DNA from: Apolygus lucorum
Taxonomy: Eukaryota > Arthropoda > Insecta > Hemiptera > Miridae
Assembly (NCBI GenBank): GCA_009739505.2
Contig: CM019183.2
Span: forward strand, 46,658,199 to 46,722,198
DNA length: 64,000 bases
Reading direction: 5' to 3'
Shown here: piece after piece, positions 1 through 12,385 of the stretch
How positions within the stretch are numbered: position 1 is the first letter of the stretch
Layout of the letters: each line of letters begins with the position of its first letter
Made by a program: the position numbers and the translations under genes
Notes under the pieces: model-generated
What the model was told of the DNA's origin: nothing
Database searches by the model: none
The model's input: only the letters and a program-made list of their open reading frames with translations

Positions 1-1148
1 CCTCACCTCAGACACTCCGAATCAAGACATCAATATACATAATGTAAATAATTAATTCATCTAGTTGTTTTCAAATAAAAAGTTACTGATTAGTTTTCAA
101 AACGGTTTTCATCATTACGATTTCCATTTCCAAGACTGTCATTATTTGATGAACCATCGTGTACCTTATAACTGAGAGTTGGAGAGAATAATCCCGAAGT
201 CAGTACATAATAATAGTACGTGCTTCGTATTTAAAGTAATGGTATCTAGGTGATGAATTTCAACTGTTGCCTCAAAATCAGGACAGATTGGTAATGAGGA
301 ATTTCACCGAATTCCGTTTGCATTTTTCCTGAATAGTTAATGGTGTAGGATGGATGAAAATCGGGTTGATTTCGGAAAAAGTCTCCTGTTATTTTTGGGA
401 GACAATCAAAATTTATGATTTCAAAAAATAACCGGGAAAACGGACGCGGAAACGCTCGCTGATTGGCTGTTCAGATCGCCGTCTACTCCCATTGTTGCTG
501 TTGGTACGACGAAATCGTGTTATCTAAGAGGAAGGTTATCAAACAAAAACAGGGGAAACCTAATTTTCCCCATCTTGCATTTTCTTTTTTTTCTTCAGTT
601 TTTCGATTTCGATCTTTACTGGTTTTGTGAAATGTTGCACCTGAGGACTATAGATTTCACGATCTCAGCGCTCCAAGCGGCCTTACATGAACTATTCCAG
701 GTTGACGTCATCCTTCCGTTTTTTTAAAATTAGGAAGTACGGGCTCAAAGTTTGTTGTAAGGGGTTTTTCGAGGTGCTGAATTCGATTTTGGGGTCAAAA
801 ATAGGAAATTCAGACATGGTGAAATTCCTCATTCAACATTAAATGTAGTAGTCGATAAGCGTACAAATCAGAGTTCAAAGAGTGCGTAATTACAGTAGTT
901 ATAGAGCATAGGTAAGTAACTAGGTACCTACATTATCACCAACCTGGTATTCGTGCAGCAGGCCAAACAAATTCGAGTCATCCAAAATCAAAATTTATAC
1001 TAGAATTTCTCGTTTCGGAGCTTTTTGAATTCCGATGAAATTTGCAGGGTTTGTGCGTGTTTGCTCATAAATGAGTCCCTATTGATTTCATTCATCAGAC
1101 CAATAATCACGACTTGGACTTGCAAACGTTGAAAATTTTTTCAAATTT
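1..1148. other. Gene-free AT-rich host sequence
   Basis: No convincing coding sequence or recognisable mobile element is seen here. The longest open frames are short and without motifs. It is AT-rich intergenic DNA with scattered short inverted repeats. Confidence 0.5.
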
Positions 1149-1674
1149 CGATGGCTAAGAGACAACATGTGATATGAAAGAAAATGAGAGTCTAGTGCAG
1201 TGGTTGTTTTCTTTGGTCAAACCACTGGAAATGTTTAATTTCAAGTTGAGAAACACTTGTTATGAACAACAGTTAAGATAACAAGTGTTGATAAGCAAGT
1301 TTTGCTACCTTGCATACAGATTCAAAACAAGCAAAATAGTAGTTTTTTCGTTCTCCAGAAACGAGTAGAATTTTCATATCACATGTCGATACCTTAAAGC
1401 ACAAAGGCACTATGTCCAAAAGCGGAGCTCTGAGAAAAACGAAAAATAAATTATCACCAGAGCACAATTCCTAAGATAATGTCTTATTACTCTAAACTCT
1501 TTAATTTCTCCAAGAAATTTTCAAGCCATAATCGTCAAGAAGGTCAATGATAGTGTTGTTAAATTTGAGTTTTTCAGAAATTAAAAAAAAGTGTAAAAGA
1601 TGGAAGGACATAGCGCCTTTGTGCTTCAAGGTATACCTTAAACATCGATACATCGATGTTGTCTCTTAGCCATC
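1149..1674. repeat. Nested foldback element (outer arms plus 29-bp inner TIR)
   Basis: An outer inverted repeat (GATGGCTAAGAGACAACAT at 1149-1167 against its complement at 1656-1674) encloses an inner pair of 29-bp near-identical inverted repeats at 1389-1417 and 1606-1634, which begin ATACCTTAAAGCACAAAGG. The inner unit (246 bp) recurs, diverged, near 37314-37550. No transposase is encoded, so this is a small non-autonomous element. The family was not identified. Confidence 0.6.
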
Positions 1675-4600
1675 GATTTGGAAGCTACGCCAGAGATGAT
1701 TGTTCATTAATGCTGTGAGCAACAGCCTAGTTGCTCACTGTTTCCCCTCACAGGCGCCAACCGCCCGTAAGTCCTGATTCCCTTTGGGGGACCAGGGTCC
1801 TAGCCCACAAGAGACCACTTTAAGAGGGCGTGGTCTCCCTACTTCCATGTGCTCGAATTCCACCATAGAGCACAAAACAATTAACTGTCAACACAAGGGA
1901 AAAGTCATCCATCACATCCATCTGAGCAACCTGTCCAACCTGCGTGACTTAAAGAAGAGAGGACGACCAACCAAGGAGGAGGGAGAAGACAAATGGCCGC
2001 CAAAATGATCCTCATAATGGAATGTTTTAGAGGAAACTCACTAGTCCTGAAGCTAAAGCCTTGCCAGCAGTCTCGAAGCTCTCACCCCTATCTTTGACGC
2101 GCTCTCCCCTGTATCGCACTATATCGATACCCCCAGCTATCAACCCTCTTGCCTCCCCCAAGTCATAGGAAACGCGAAGTGAATCGGACAGTACCTGTGA
2201 ACTTGTGACGTCCCGCCCCCTGGAACCACCGTCGTCGCCCGGATCGTCGCATCGAGGACCACGGAGGAACCAGTCCTTTCCCGGTTCTCCCCTTCAACCG
2301 CATCGCACCACCACGCCCAGACTCGCTTCGGTAACCCGGAACATGAGTGTTTAAAACTAAATCCTACCTACGAGTAGAGGTAGAGGTACGCAACTCAGTG
2401 AACATAGCTATAACGAAAGTAGAACTACAAAAGACTTACCTGTATCTAACCTATAACTTACCTGTATCGCATCTATCCATAAGCGTAACGCATCTTATAC
2501 TAAGACTTAAAACTACCTAGTCATAATTAGGAATCAAACTTACCTTTCTTACCTTTTGATATCTTGCAGTAACGCCCCTCAGGCGATCGGTCCCTGGGAT
2601 CGAGACTTGCCGAACTTACCTGTAGCACGTGTATTGAAAATCATACGTACCTGTATCGCCGCATTTACTTTCCTGGAATTAAAGTTAAGAAACATTGGGT
2701 TAAAACTTAATCTTCTTATTTCAACTTACCGACACCCCAGGTTCTGGTTTATCAAAGAGTAACTAAGTGTATCAATCTAGGGTTTTTGCTTGAAAGAATA
2801 ACACAATTTAACGTAGAGTCTTTATTTGAACAGAGATATCGATACAGACACCCTTCAGGTGAAACCACCCTTCAGGTTTAACATTATTGAAATAAGTCAA
2901 CAAGGTAACAGTGGAACGCTACGCCTCATCTCCAAGCCGCTCGGGAGAAAGCTACCTACCACCATCAAACAGATAAGTAACTTCATTATTCGTAATTTAA
3001 GATTCCGATATATTTTCTTTGTTTTCAGTATCGCGAACCCCCTTTTCCCCCTTTTAGAAAAGAACTTGTTACTGAAACACGCCCAAAAAGCTTACAATGC
3101 CATGGTACATGCAGAAAAGCGAAAAACCATCTAATTCTCGAAAATTTTCCCAATGTTGTTGGTGTTTGCCATTTTGGAGAATTACTTTAATCATGGTAAT
3201 TATTTTTCATATTGCTTCATACTTTTTTCTTATCGGAATGCGGATGATTCAAACGAAAACACCCGAAAATTGTGCTCGAAAATCTGTAAACCTTGAAACT
3301 TCAGAAACCTTTTTATGTAGAATCATCTGAATTTACTTGTAAGTGAGAAGCTCCAGTAAAAAACTTTTCACGTCGTGAACCCAAGTCTTTCTGAGAGTTG
3401 GATCGAGAAAGGTTTCTCCAAATTTGCTTCAATGGACTTTTGTCAATTTTTTTGACAAATGTATGTTTTAGCACTCTCAAACACTCGGAGACTCTAATAA
3501 TTACTTTCCATTCAAGCCATCCTCAAGCGGTGTAATCTTCAGTTTTAAAGTTTTTAAACAATTCCTAAGCCTGTGTCCCGATTTTGAATGAAAATTGTTT
3601 GTATAGGCAGCTGCACTTTCCAAACCATTAAAATACTGGATGATTATGTTTGAAATTTTTTTCATAGATTTTTTGCAACAATAATTCAAATAAACCGGGT
3701 TTGAGGTGAACAGAAAGAACCCACAAACAGGAAAATGACGGAGGATATGTCAATAATAAGTTCCAAATCAGAATTTAAAATTTAATTATAGTTACACTAC
3801 GTCTTAAAAAAAATTATGCACTCTCGAGATTACTCCTAACCTTTCCATTTTTATTCAAATGCCTCTTATTATAGGTTACAAAAGAATGTTGTTTAAAAAA
3901 CCAGTTCAGTGAAGAAAAATGAAACAAATTAAAAACGCTGCAAATTATACATACGGTTTATTATTTTTCTGTAGAGATCATACGCCTGCGAAGAACACAG
4001 ATTTTCAATTAAAAGTCCCTACCAAGGATAATATTATTGCCACTAGGTTAATAATCAAGTTTATTTTTATTAAAATGACTCTTATGATAAGATAGCAACA
4101 ATATAAATAATTCTTCAATAAAATACCTTCAAGTGTTTCATCTCATGTACCTCTAGCCAATTTTAGATTTTTTTTCAAATTGCTTCTATGGACGTTGTAT
4201 TGTGTTTTTTCAAATTATTATTTCGCATTTCATTTGACGTGTTAGTGCCATTTGAGAAATATATAACAATTGTGGCTGAAACAAATGTTTTGGGTGTCCA
4301 AATTTAAATTTTACCAAAACCGCCCGAAAATACACGCTTTTTCAACCTATTTTTTATACGCCAAGGTATTATGTATTTGAGGAAGCTATACTGGCCACCC
4401 AACTTGGCAGTCTTTTTCTTAAACAGAATGATGTGAGTTGGAAAAGTGAATAACTCGAATAATGTAATGAAATAGTCGAAGTGGGTTTAGGAAGAATTCG
4501 CCTTCGTTAGATTGTTTATGCAATTTTGCATTACTCATACGTATAACAGCACAATGGAGTAAGTAGGAAGGCGACAGCAGCAATCTATCGATGTTCGCAT

Positions 4601-6978
4601 GCTACTCCAAGACTTATCGATCAAATTGGAAAATTTTACAACAACGGCAATCTGTTTATTTTGGGGTTTGAGGTTTTTAAGGGGTGAAATAAATAGTGTT
4701 AAAATTTAATCATCAAAAACCACTTGAATAGCTCAAATAAGGCCGTTAACATTAGTTTGTCAAGTGGGTGTGGCACATAATTATGTTATATTACATTCCT
4801 CACATAATATGTGAGGAATATTATGTGGAATATTATTGTATTATTGTATTATTAATTGAATATTATTGAATTGAATATTATTGTATTATTGTATTATTAT
4901 TATTATTGTATTATTAGTGTATTATGAGGAATATTAAGATAATATTATTATCTTATTTGTTTATATAAATTATATGGACTGACGAGTAAGGAGTAATTTT
5001 TGGGTTTGGTCTATTGAATGAAGGAGTTTTTCCAACGTTAGGATTCTGAAGTCATTTTCAAGGGAGAGTGCAGTTTCCTCCAATACGTCAAAACAGAAAA
5101 ACTTCTATTACATTCGTGGCTTTGGTTTCTACGTTGCAACTAGAAAGACAGCAACTCTCCTATTTAAATGTAAAGGTATAAATCGTCGCTTAAGAGGCAA
5201 CACCCCCTATCGATCATTTTTACGAAATTGGGATCTTAGGTTATTTATATTCTCCCGTTGCATAGAGTTTTTGGGTTCAAATATAATAACCCCTCTCAAA
5301 ATCGTTACTGGCAACAGCCCGTAGCAACCAGTTTTTTACTTCTCCTGGAAAGTTGGGAAATGGGCGATTTCGCTTGGGGATGCTGCTTTTCAAGCGACGA
5401 AATTTTACCGGATTTTATACACCCACAAATGCACAGATAGAAGCACAGAGAGAAACGGAATCATAATTGTTCAGAACAGTTCAAAACTTTCGATTTTGAG
5501 GTAATATTTGTCCTCACAGACAGGCTGAGGTGCTTAAAAGAACTTGAGGGGCAACATTAGCTAAATTTGATAAGATTTTGGGGGTTTTATTGTTTTTATC
5601 TATTTATTTATTTATTAATCGAAAAGGGGGAGCCTAATACAATACAAACATATTTATTACTACCAATAACACTATAACACTGTCAAAGTTAGAAAATTGA
5701 AACAAAAATTAAAAAAAAAATAATAATACGGATAAGACGGATTTGTTCTGTACTATGGCAATGAAATAACACTTCTCGTTCGTGATTAATTAAATTGGGC
5801 TATTATGACTTAGAATAAAGTTCAACACTTCTCGGCGTATGAGAGTCAATGATTGATTAAAGAAGTCAATGTCCGGGCAAATGGATATGTAAGAGTTCGC
5901 TTCTCTTGGCAGACGAGACAGAGGGCTATTGCAAAGATAATTAGCGCGAGAGAGGGGAATCCAAAAGAGCGTGTGGGATCTTGAGCTCAGTCGGGGAGTC
6001 AAGAAATTTATATCTTCCGTAAATTAACCAAAATCACATTTTGAAAAAAACAGAATTTGGGGTCTGATGATCCGTGATGTACGAAGGTACCTACGATTTA
6101 TGGAAATGACGATTCAGTTTTTCTCCTCCCGCCATGAAATTAAGTTGGCGACTCTTTCATTTTCAGGTCTCTGAGCTGCTATGAGAGCATCGTAAACTCC
6201 ATCCTTTAGAATTCTTGATGAGCATTGCGTACTTCCCCATGTAAATTGTGTATGATGACGCGACCACGAACCAAATGACTCCGGATGAATGACAATGAGA
6301 TTTTTCAAACACAAAGGCACTGGAAACCTGGACAAACTTCGTCAAGTTATGAAGTTAGTTTTAGGAGAGACGACATTGAGAATCCCCAAGTTTTGATACG
6401 TTGAAAAACAAAGTATTGAATAATAATGTGTTCTCTAGAGTTGATGGTGATCACGAGTATGAAATTAAGGGCTTTTAATGCATGCGTCCCATTACCCATT
6501 AGATGAGGAGTAAAAGTTCAATATTGCGACTAAAACAAGATTTTTGTAATAGCAATAAGTGTAAGCCTTTAGTGATTTGAATGAGACATTGTGCTAGCCC
6601 GGAGTTTTTTTTTAACCTTGAAAAGTGACTACAAAGCTAACTTAGAAGACTCGTAAGCAAAATGAGATACTTAAATATGAATAAAATACACAAAAGCTCA
6701 AAGCACTTACTATGTGAACATACATAACGTGAAAATGCTGCTACGAGCTACGAATTACGTCGGAGTATATCTCGAATGAAAAATACTAAAATATTTCAAA
6801 TAAAACGAAAGAAAAACACCTTCTTTTAAAAACAAGCTTCCATTATTTGTTAATAAAATGAATTTAAAACTTAAATTTAAAATAATTAACTCTAATAAGA
6901 AATAGAAAATTTCATAAGTTCATAATAACCTTTAACAATATTAAGCTTCTTCGTCTACGACTTAATAATTCCTTAATA
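1675..6978. other. Repeat-rich host sequence without a supported gene
   Basis: No open frame here is long or motif-bearing enough to call. Fragments of repeats seen elsewhere in the window occur: a GTGGGTGTGGCACATA piece near 4760-4784 (end of the 146-bp-monomer family), a piece at 3930-4010 sharing the AACGCTGCAAATTAT terminus of other foldbacks, and a degraded end of the 146-bp family near 6594-6660. The stretch 1741-2340 is richer in G and C than its surroundings and may be old retroelement DNA, but I cannot identify it. Confidence 0.45.
4834..4950. repeat. ATT-rich simple repeat
   Basis: A low-complexity run of TATTATTG and TATTATTAT units, typical of an expanded microsatellite. No coding content. 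Confidence 0.8.
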
Positions 6979-7214
6979 ATCAGTCGGTCGCCGTTCGTTT
7001 TTTAATATTTAGCCAAATCGAAGGGGCAAAAAGTTTAAAAGTTGTACTTAAATTGGAAATTTTAAAGGATTTTAGAAATTCAGTAGTGCACGGCCCTAGG
7101 GAATTGAAAAACTGGAATATTGCAGCTGGAACCATCAAAATCGAACAATAACTGCGATTTGGCCAAATACTAACCCGAAACGAAAAATGAACGTCGACCG
7201 ACTGAGACCCCCTT
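6979..7214. mobile_element. Short foldback element with CAGTCGGTCG termini
   Basis: The left end reads CAGTCGGTCGCCGTTCGTTT and the right end is its imperfect inverted complement followed by AGACCCCCTT. The interior contains GTGCACGGCCCTAGGGAATT. The same termini and interior recur in a longer copy at 57834-58387, which makes a dispersed non-autonomous element likely. No protein is encoded. Confidence 0.6.
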
Positions 7215-7984
7215 AACGTTCATTATTATATATTTTCAACACTAGAGCTTTACAACTTAGTTATTTAATCTTCCCGTTTTTATCACAGTCCCAATTTTAT
7301 AAATAAAAGCGTTTAACATTGTAATAGCAAGAGGAAAAAGAAGGTGCTAAATGTTCTTGATTGTACCATAAAAATGTAACACGCTTTTATTTATGTTTAT
7401 CGTTGAAGGTTAAAATGAACTTATGGAGTGTTATATTTCTTATTAAATTTAATTTATTTTTAACTTTTTAGTTCATTTTATTAAGAAATAAAAGGTTATT
7501 TGAAAAAAAGGTTTTTTATTTAATTTAATTTAATTTTAGGATTTTCTTCCCCTAACTATTATTTTCCCGGAAATCTTCTAGTACTTAATATTTTGTTGTT
7601 GAACAAATAAACTTTTCGTACTCAAGTTGAATCCTCGTAGGGATAATTTATGGTTACAATAACTTCTCGTACCTAACTTTACCGTATTCAAGCTGGCGGC
7701 TACTCTGGCTATTATCATTCTTGCGGTGGCCCGGAGTTTCCCTCTGAATTAGCATTTAACAAGATCCCATCTGTGAGGGTTCGTGTAACAAATATATGGA
7801 TCGGAATACGGTGGAAGCCATTCTGTAACTATGTAGGGATTATGTTTCAGGATAAAGAGCTATGATGGGTTGTTTTATAATTAAATTATTATCGAGATTT
7901 TATCTCTTGAACTGGACAGGAGTAATTTTTCACCAAGAAGAAAACATGTTTATTTTCAAAAATGATGGCGAACAACTAAAAAAC

Positions 7985-9066
7985 GTCTGCCAAGTGGGTG
8001 TGGCACATAGCTTCCTCGTATCTATAACCCGATTACATAGATGATCAGATGCATAGTTGTTAATCTCAAAACATCAATCTCTAAGTACCTTTCACTACCC
8101 TCATAGGGGACCATCTACACGCTAATCTGGACAATCCTAGAAAATTTCATCAAATTCGGATGAAAAATTAAGTGAGTAGATGTATGTGATTGGATCAAAA
8201 AAATACTTAGCCTCGGCTGGGATTCGAACCCGCGACCCCTGGGGGACAGTTGAAGTTAAGGCTGTTACAAGTAATTCACGTTTGCGCATGCGCAGTCGCT
8301 TCTATCCGTCCGGGGATGATGATTTTCATAGGGGACTATCTACAACCTAATCCACATAATCCCTGAAAATTTCATCGAAATAGGGTGAAAAATGTGGAAG
8401 TTATGGCCGTTACAAGGAAATTCACGTTTGCGCATGCGCAGTCGCTTCTATCCGTCCGGAGATGATGATTTTCATAGGGGACTATCTACAACCTAATTCA
8501 CATAATCCCTGAAAATTTCATCGAAATAGGGTGAAAAATGTGGAAGTTATGGCCGTTACAAGGAAATTCACGTTTGCGCATGCGCAGTGGCTACTATCGG
8601 TTCGAAGGTGATGATTTTCATAGGGGACCATCTAAATACTTGTTTGTAACATCCCTGAAAATTTCATTGAAATCGGATGGAAAATGTAGAAGTTATGGCC
8701 GTTACAAGAAATTCACGTTTGCGCATGCGCAGTCGTTTCTATCAGTCCGGGGATGATGATTTTCATAGGGGACCGTCTACACACCAACCCGCACAATCCC
8801 TAAAAATTTCATAGAAATCGGACAATAACTTCGTATAGTTATGCGCGTTACAAGGAAATCATGACAGACGGACAGACACACAGACAGACAGACAGACAGA
8901 CACACAGACAGACATACACACAGACACACAGACACGGAACCAAAATTGTTCAGAAAGGTCTGAAACGCAAAACGCGAGTGGAAATTTTGATTTTGGAGAA
9001 CTTTTTTTTTCGTCCTTGAAAAGTGAAAACAAAGCTTCCGCTACCTTGGTAGACTCGGAAGCAATT
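7985..9066 (+). mobile_element. Dispersed element of about 146-bp monomers, copy 1
   Basis: The copy begins near GTCTGCCAAGTGGGTGTGG and ends with GCTTCCGCTACCTTGGTAG followed by ACTCGGAAGCAA, a sequence that can fold into an imperfect hairpin. Between the ends are four tandem monomers, with the shared TTCACG at about 8275, 8421, 8567 and 8712 (periods 146, 146, 145), carrying TGCGCATGCGCA palindromes. A CAGA-type microsatellite lies near 8873-8935. Related copies lie at 29785, 32766, 47537, 50006 and 59248. No transposase is visible. Confidence 0.75.
8205..8252 (-). other. tRNA T-arm-like fragment (remnant)
   Basis: On the minus strand the sequence contains GGGTTCGAATCCC, the B-box or T-arm signature of a tRNA, followed by a plausible acceptor half. 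No acceptor 5' half or A box was found in the expected place, so this is at most a tRNA pseudogene or part of a tRNA-derived SINE lodged in the repeat. Confidence 0.3.
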
Positions 9067-9169
9067 ATACAACAATACAAAAGGCAACTTTACTATTTAA
9101 CAGAAAAAAATAATATATAAATAAAATATAATAATATATATAGAAGAAGAATAATAACATTGCATGGGA

Positions 9170-10075
9170 ACACTAGTCCCAGTTGAATTACTTAACGAGC
9201 AGGTCACGGTATGTCCAACAACGATGGCCAAATCGAGCAGCCTTCAGCCATGCACAACTGTCGTTCAGGATTCTCACTATAGCAGGCATTTCCAGATCTC
9301 TAGCCCCCGAAAAATGATTCCGGAACTCTGCCAGCACTGGACAAACTCCAAGAAAATGGACAATGTCCTCGTTAACCCCATATTGCAGAGAGGGCAAACT
9401 CGGCGAGAACTATCCGATCTACGGTAAGTGCCATCATTGAGCGCGAGGAGGGCACCAGTGAACCTCAACACCCAGCGTCGAACCCACAATGGATAATCCA
9501 CGGCTGCCTTGCGCAAATCTGCTGGACTCACACTATGATCGAGCTGGGGGTATAAAGGATTTCTTGATTGTGCTGCGCTCAATCGCATATATCCCATCGA
9601 TGCTGTCCGAACCGACTCCATTAGATCTTCCAGTTGCCTCCGCCATGATGCCAACTCTTCCACGTCTCCCACAAAGGTGCTTTGTACCACGATACGTTCC
9701 TATGGACGACTTCGCGGGCCACAATACACGGAAAGCGGTGTTCATGCATATTCAAAGCTTGAAGGATGTAGCGACATGCAATTGACAGCCTGTACACATA
9801 GATAGGGTCAGTTCCAGACTCCAGGTAGATGAAATAATTCGGGGTATTTCTGGGGAGGCCGAATATCATCTTTATGAAGAACCTCAGAACCTGCTCCAGA
9901 GAACTTGACCGTGTGTATCCCGTTACCTGGGCTCCATAACACAAAACTGCAACTGCATTGAAAATCTGGAGCTTGGGGTGGACTGGGATGGCTGAGTGGC
10001 AAAATAGAGACCTGTAAACATTATTGATGCCGAGTTTAGCAGTAGCTGCTCTCTCAGCAGTGTCTCCCAAAAGGC
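9170..10075 (-). pseudogene. Decayed non-LTR retrotransposon, RT C-terminus and zinc knuckle
   Basis: Minus-strand frames carry the region downstream of reverse transcriptase seen in R1/Jockey-type elements. One frame (10070-9621) has CYGAQVTGY, RFFIKMIFGLPRNTP and a long conserved-looking stretch. A second frame (9690-9277) continues it and includes CPLCN. A third (9397-9188) carries the later part of the terminal Cys/His motif (EDIVHFLGVCP). The pieces are in different frames, so several indels have broken the gene. The RT catalytic domain is absent. The AT-rich stretch at 9090-9160 may be the degraded 3' tail. Confidence 0.7.
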
Positions 10076-10918
10076 AGTTTAGGGGTCAGGGTTCCACCAA
10101 TAGGTAATATTAGAGTGTAATGTAATAGTAATTCTCCAAAATCTTTGTAATTTGGTCAGTGGTACGTATACCACGCCACAAGTGGCAATGAAGAACACTC
10201 ATGCGGTATGCACGCAATAAACGTACCTTATTTTATACATAGTATCCACATCTTCGGTCAAGGACTTTCTTCAACAAACAAAATAGTAACGTCGATTTGA
10301 ATTCCATGGAATAGTTTCAAACCCTTGTTACATGGAGTATATATTCTCAATTCCATATTTTTGACATGGATATGGCTATTGGCTGGCCTACGTGAGCATG
10401 AACATTTCTAAGATGATAAAAATGCAACTCAACAATTATCTCTTGTAGATGTAGGAATATTTTCGGAAAGCATTCAAAAACTTGTACATTGGAAGTTGAT
10501 AATAACCTTAATTACGAGTAATAGAATGAAATTCGCAAAAACTGCAGGTTTATTTTGTATTCGTCATTTTTCCTACTGTTTCTTTCATCAATTTTGAATA
10601 GTATTGCATGTTAAGAATCTAATGAGACCACCCAGAGCTCTGTAGGACCAACCGTTCGTTCCCCAACTTGACGGTTGGACTTATGATGAGTCAGAATCAC
10701 GAGTGTGAATCGCATGAGAGGCCTTTTCTCCGCTCAAATCTTAGCTGACCAAAATGTGATCGTAGTTCGTTTCATCGATTTGCACTCAGTTTTGCGTCCT
10801 TAACAACCAGTAATCATATTTCCTAATGAAGGCACCCGCAACTCTTTATTTCTTCCAAATAACCTAACAGTAGATAGGTAGTACCTATGGTAGGTACTTT
10901 GAATTGATTTGATAGGTT
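10076..10918. other. Host sequence with repeat fragments, no gene
   Basis: No coding region is supported. The segment from about 10627 to 10810 matches the 3' part of the dispersed repeat seen complete at 11771-12385 (AGAGCTCTGTAGGACCAACC and CACGAGTGTGAATCGCA), so it is a truncated copy. The remainder is featureless AT-rich DNA. Confidence 0.5.
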
Positions 10919-11287
10919 GGGCATGAGTATCGATATTTCAAAATATCGAGTATCGATACTTTAGTGTCAAAAACTATCAATATTATCCAATATTCTCAAG
11001 AAAAATAATTTTTTCAAAAATGTTTATTAATTTTTTACTATCAAGAGTCCAAGCAGAGTGATTTCTCCATGATATGAACGTTGTTTATGCAACCGAAGAC
11101 TAATGACCCAAAAGCTTTTCTACCATCTTCATTTTTTAGAACTGTATCGATATTCGATATTTAGAAATATCAGATCCAAAGTATCGATATCAAAAAATAT
11201 CGGATAGTGCAGTATCGATACTAAAATATCGAGTATTGGTACGAAAGTATCGATATTTTGAAACATCGAGTATCGTTACTCATCCCT
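10919..11287. mobile_element. Foldback element rich in TATCGATA
   Basis: The left end (GGGCATGAGTATCGATATTT) and right end (TATCGTTACTCATCCCTA) are inverted complements. The roughly 370-bp interior has no open frame of note but holds six copies of TATCGATA, all within the two arms. The structure is that of a short non-autonomous inverted-repeat element. Pieces with similar ATCGATGCTCATCTCTAC ends occur near 51630-51675. Confidence 0.65.
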
Positions 11288-11770
11288 ACTGACGTCACTG
11301 AGTAAGCTGTCAATTCAATTCAATTCAACTCAAAAGTTTTTTTTATTCACTTAAATAATCATATAACTGTGTACATAGAACAAAATAAAACTGTCAGAAA
11401 AATATTGCCCGTCTAAAGGCTGAAAGCCCGAAGCGACGGGTTGAGAGCAGCTACTCACTACACCATAAATTAAAGATAAAACTTTAAGAAAAAATAGAAA
11501 TTACAAATGCAAAATAAAGCAATCGCAAAGCAAAATTAAGACAACAAACGTTGAATACACCTTATTTCCAGCAGTTTTCATACGATGATATAAATTGGTT
11601 GTCATTGTGTTTTCACGAGTAAGATGAAAAAAAGTACAGAGTTTGAGAATAAAAATGTTCAACCAAATAACGAAGTATTATTAGTGTTTATGAAGAAGAG
11701 GAAGAAGTAGATACACAACTTTACTTCACTTAGTACCTACCTGTCTCCGTTCGTCAGAGATTCTTCTCGT

Positions 11771-12385
11771 TTTGGTTTATTATTTTCAATAATGAACCTT
11801 TGGAATCGACCAAGAAAAAAAAAATTTTAACACCCCCTCAAAATTTGATGGTTTACGTTTCCAGGTACGTAGAATCCAAAAATTGAATAACAATTTGGCC
11901 GTCCGTCCGCCGTACTCCGTACGCGGAACTTTTGCCAGCATTGACCGATTTTGATGAAATTTGGTATCTAGGCTCCTTCTGGGGTCTAGCTGTGCCCCGA
12001 AGATTTTGGTTGAGGTAGGTCACTTCTAAGGGTTCCAAAATCAATTTTGAAATTTTGAAAACGCCCTAACTCAAACATTTTGATATAAAGGTATTGTTTT
12101 CCCTTCAATTTAAGCTTCTATAGAATTTTTAGAATTTTTTGGGACCACCCGGAGCTCTGTAGGACAAACCGTTCGCTCACTACGAGATTTTAAAGTTTGG
12201 ACGTACGATAAATCAGAAACACGAGTGTGAATCGCAAAAGAGGCCTGATCTCCGTTCAAATTAAAGTTGACCGAAATGCGATCGATGTTTTTCTTCATGT
12301 TGGATGGTTGGTGGCTTTGCAGACGAGTGATCTATATAGAAAAATAAAAAATAATAAACCATTGTGTAATAATTTGCAGCGTTTC
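11771..12385 (+). mobile_element. Dispersed repeat family B, best complete copy
   Basis: The copy starts at TTGGTTTATTATTTTCAATA, passes through CCCCCTCAAAATTTGATGG, CCGTCCGTCCGCCGTAC and GTGTGAATCGCAAAAGAGGC, and ends AATTTGCAGCGTTT. Copies or pieces in either orientation lie at 10627, 13675 plus 29375, 33897, 43947, 57410, 58388 and 60838. No protein-coding capacity is apparent. The family was not identified. Confidence 0.7.

Noticed and set aside
8205..8252. tRNA gene
   Set aside because: Only a T-arm/B-box-like half is present; no complete cloverleaf can be formed.
7985..9066. CRISPR-like array from evenly spaced repeats
   Set aside because: The repeated part is the whole 146-bp monomer with no unique spacers, the window is eukaryotic, and no cas genes are present.
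8859..9080. Minus-strand frame rich in Cys, Val and Ser
   Set aside because: It is translation of a CAGA/GTCT microsatellite and a repeat end, not a protein.
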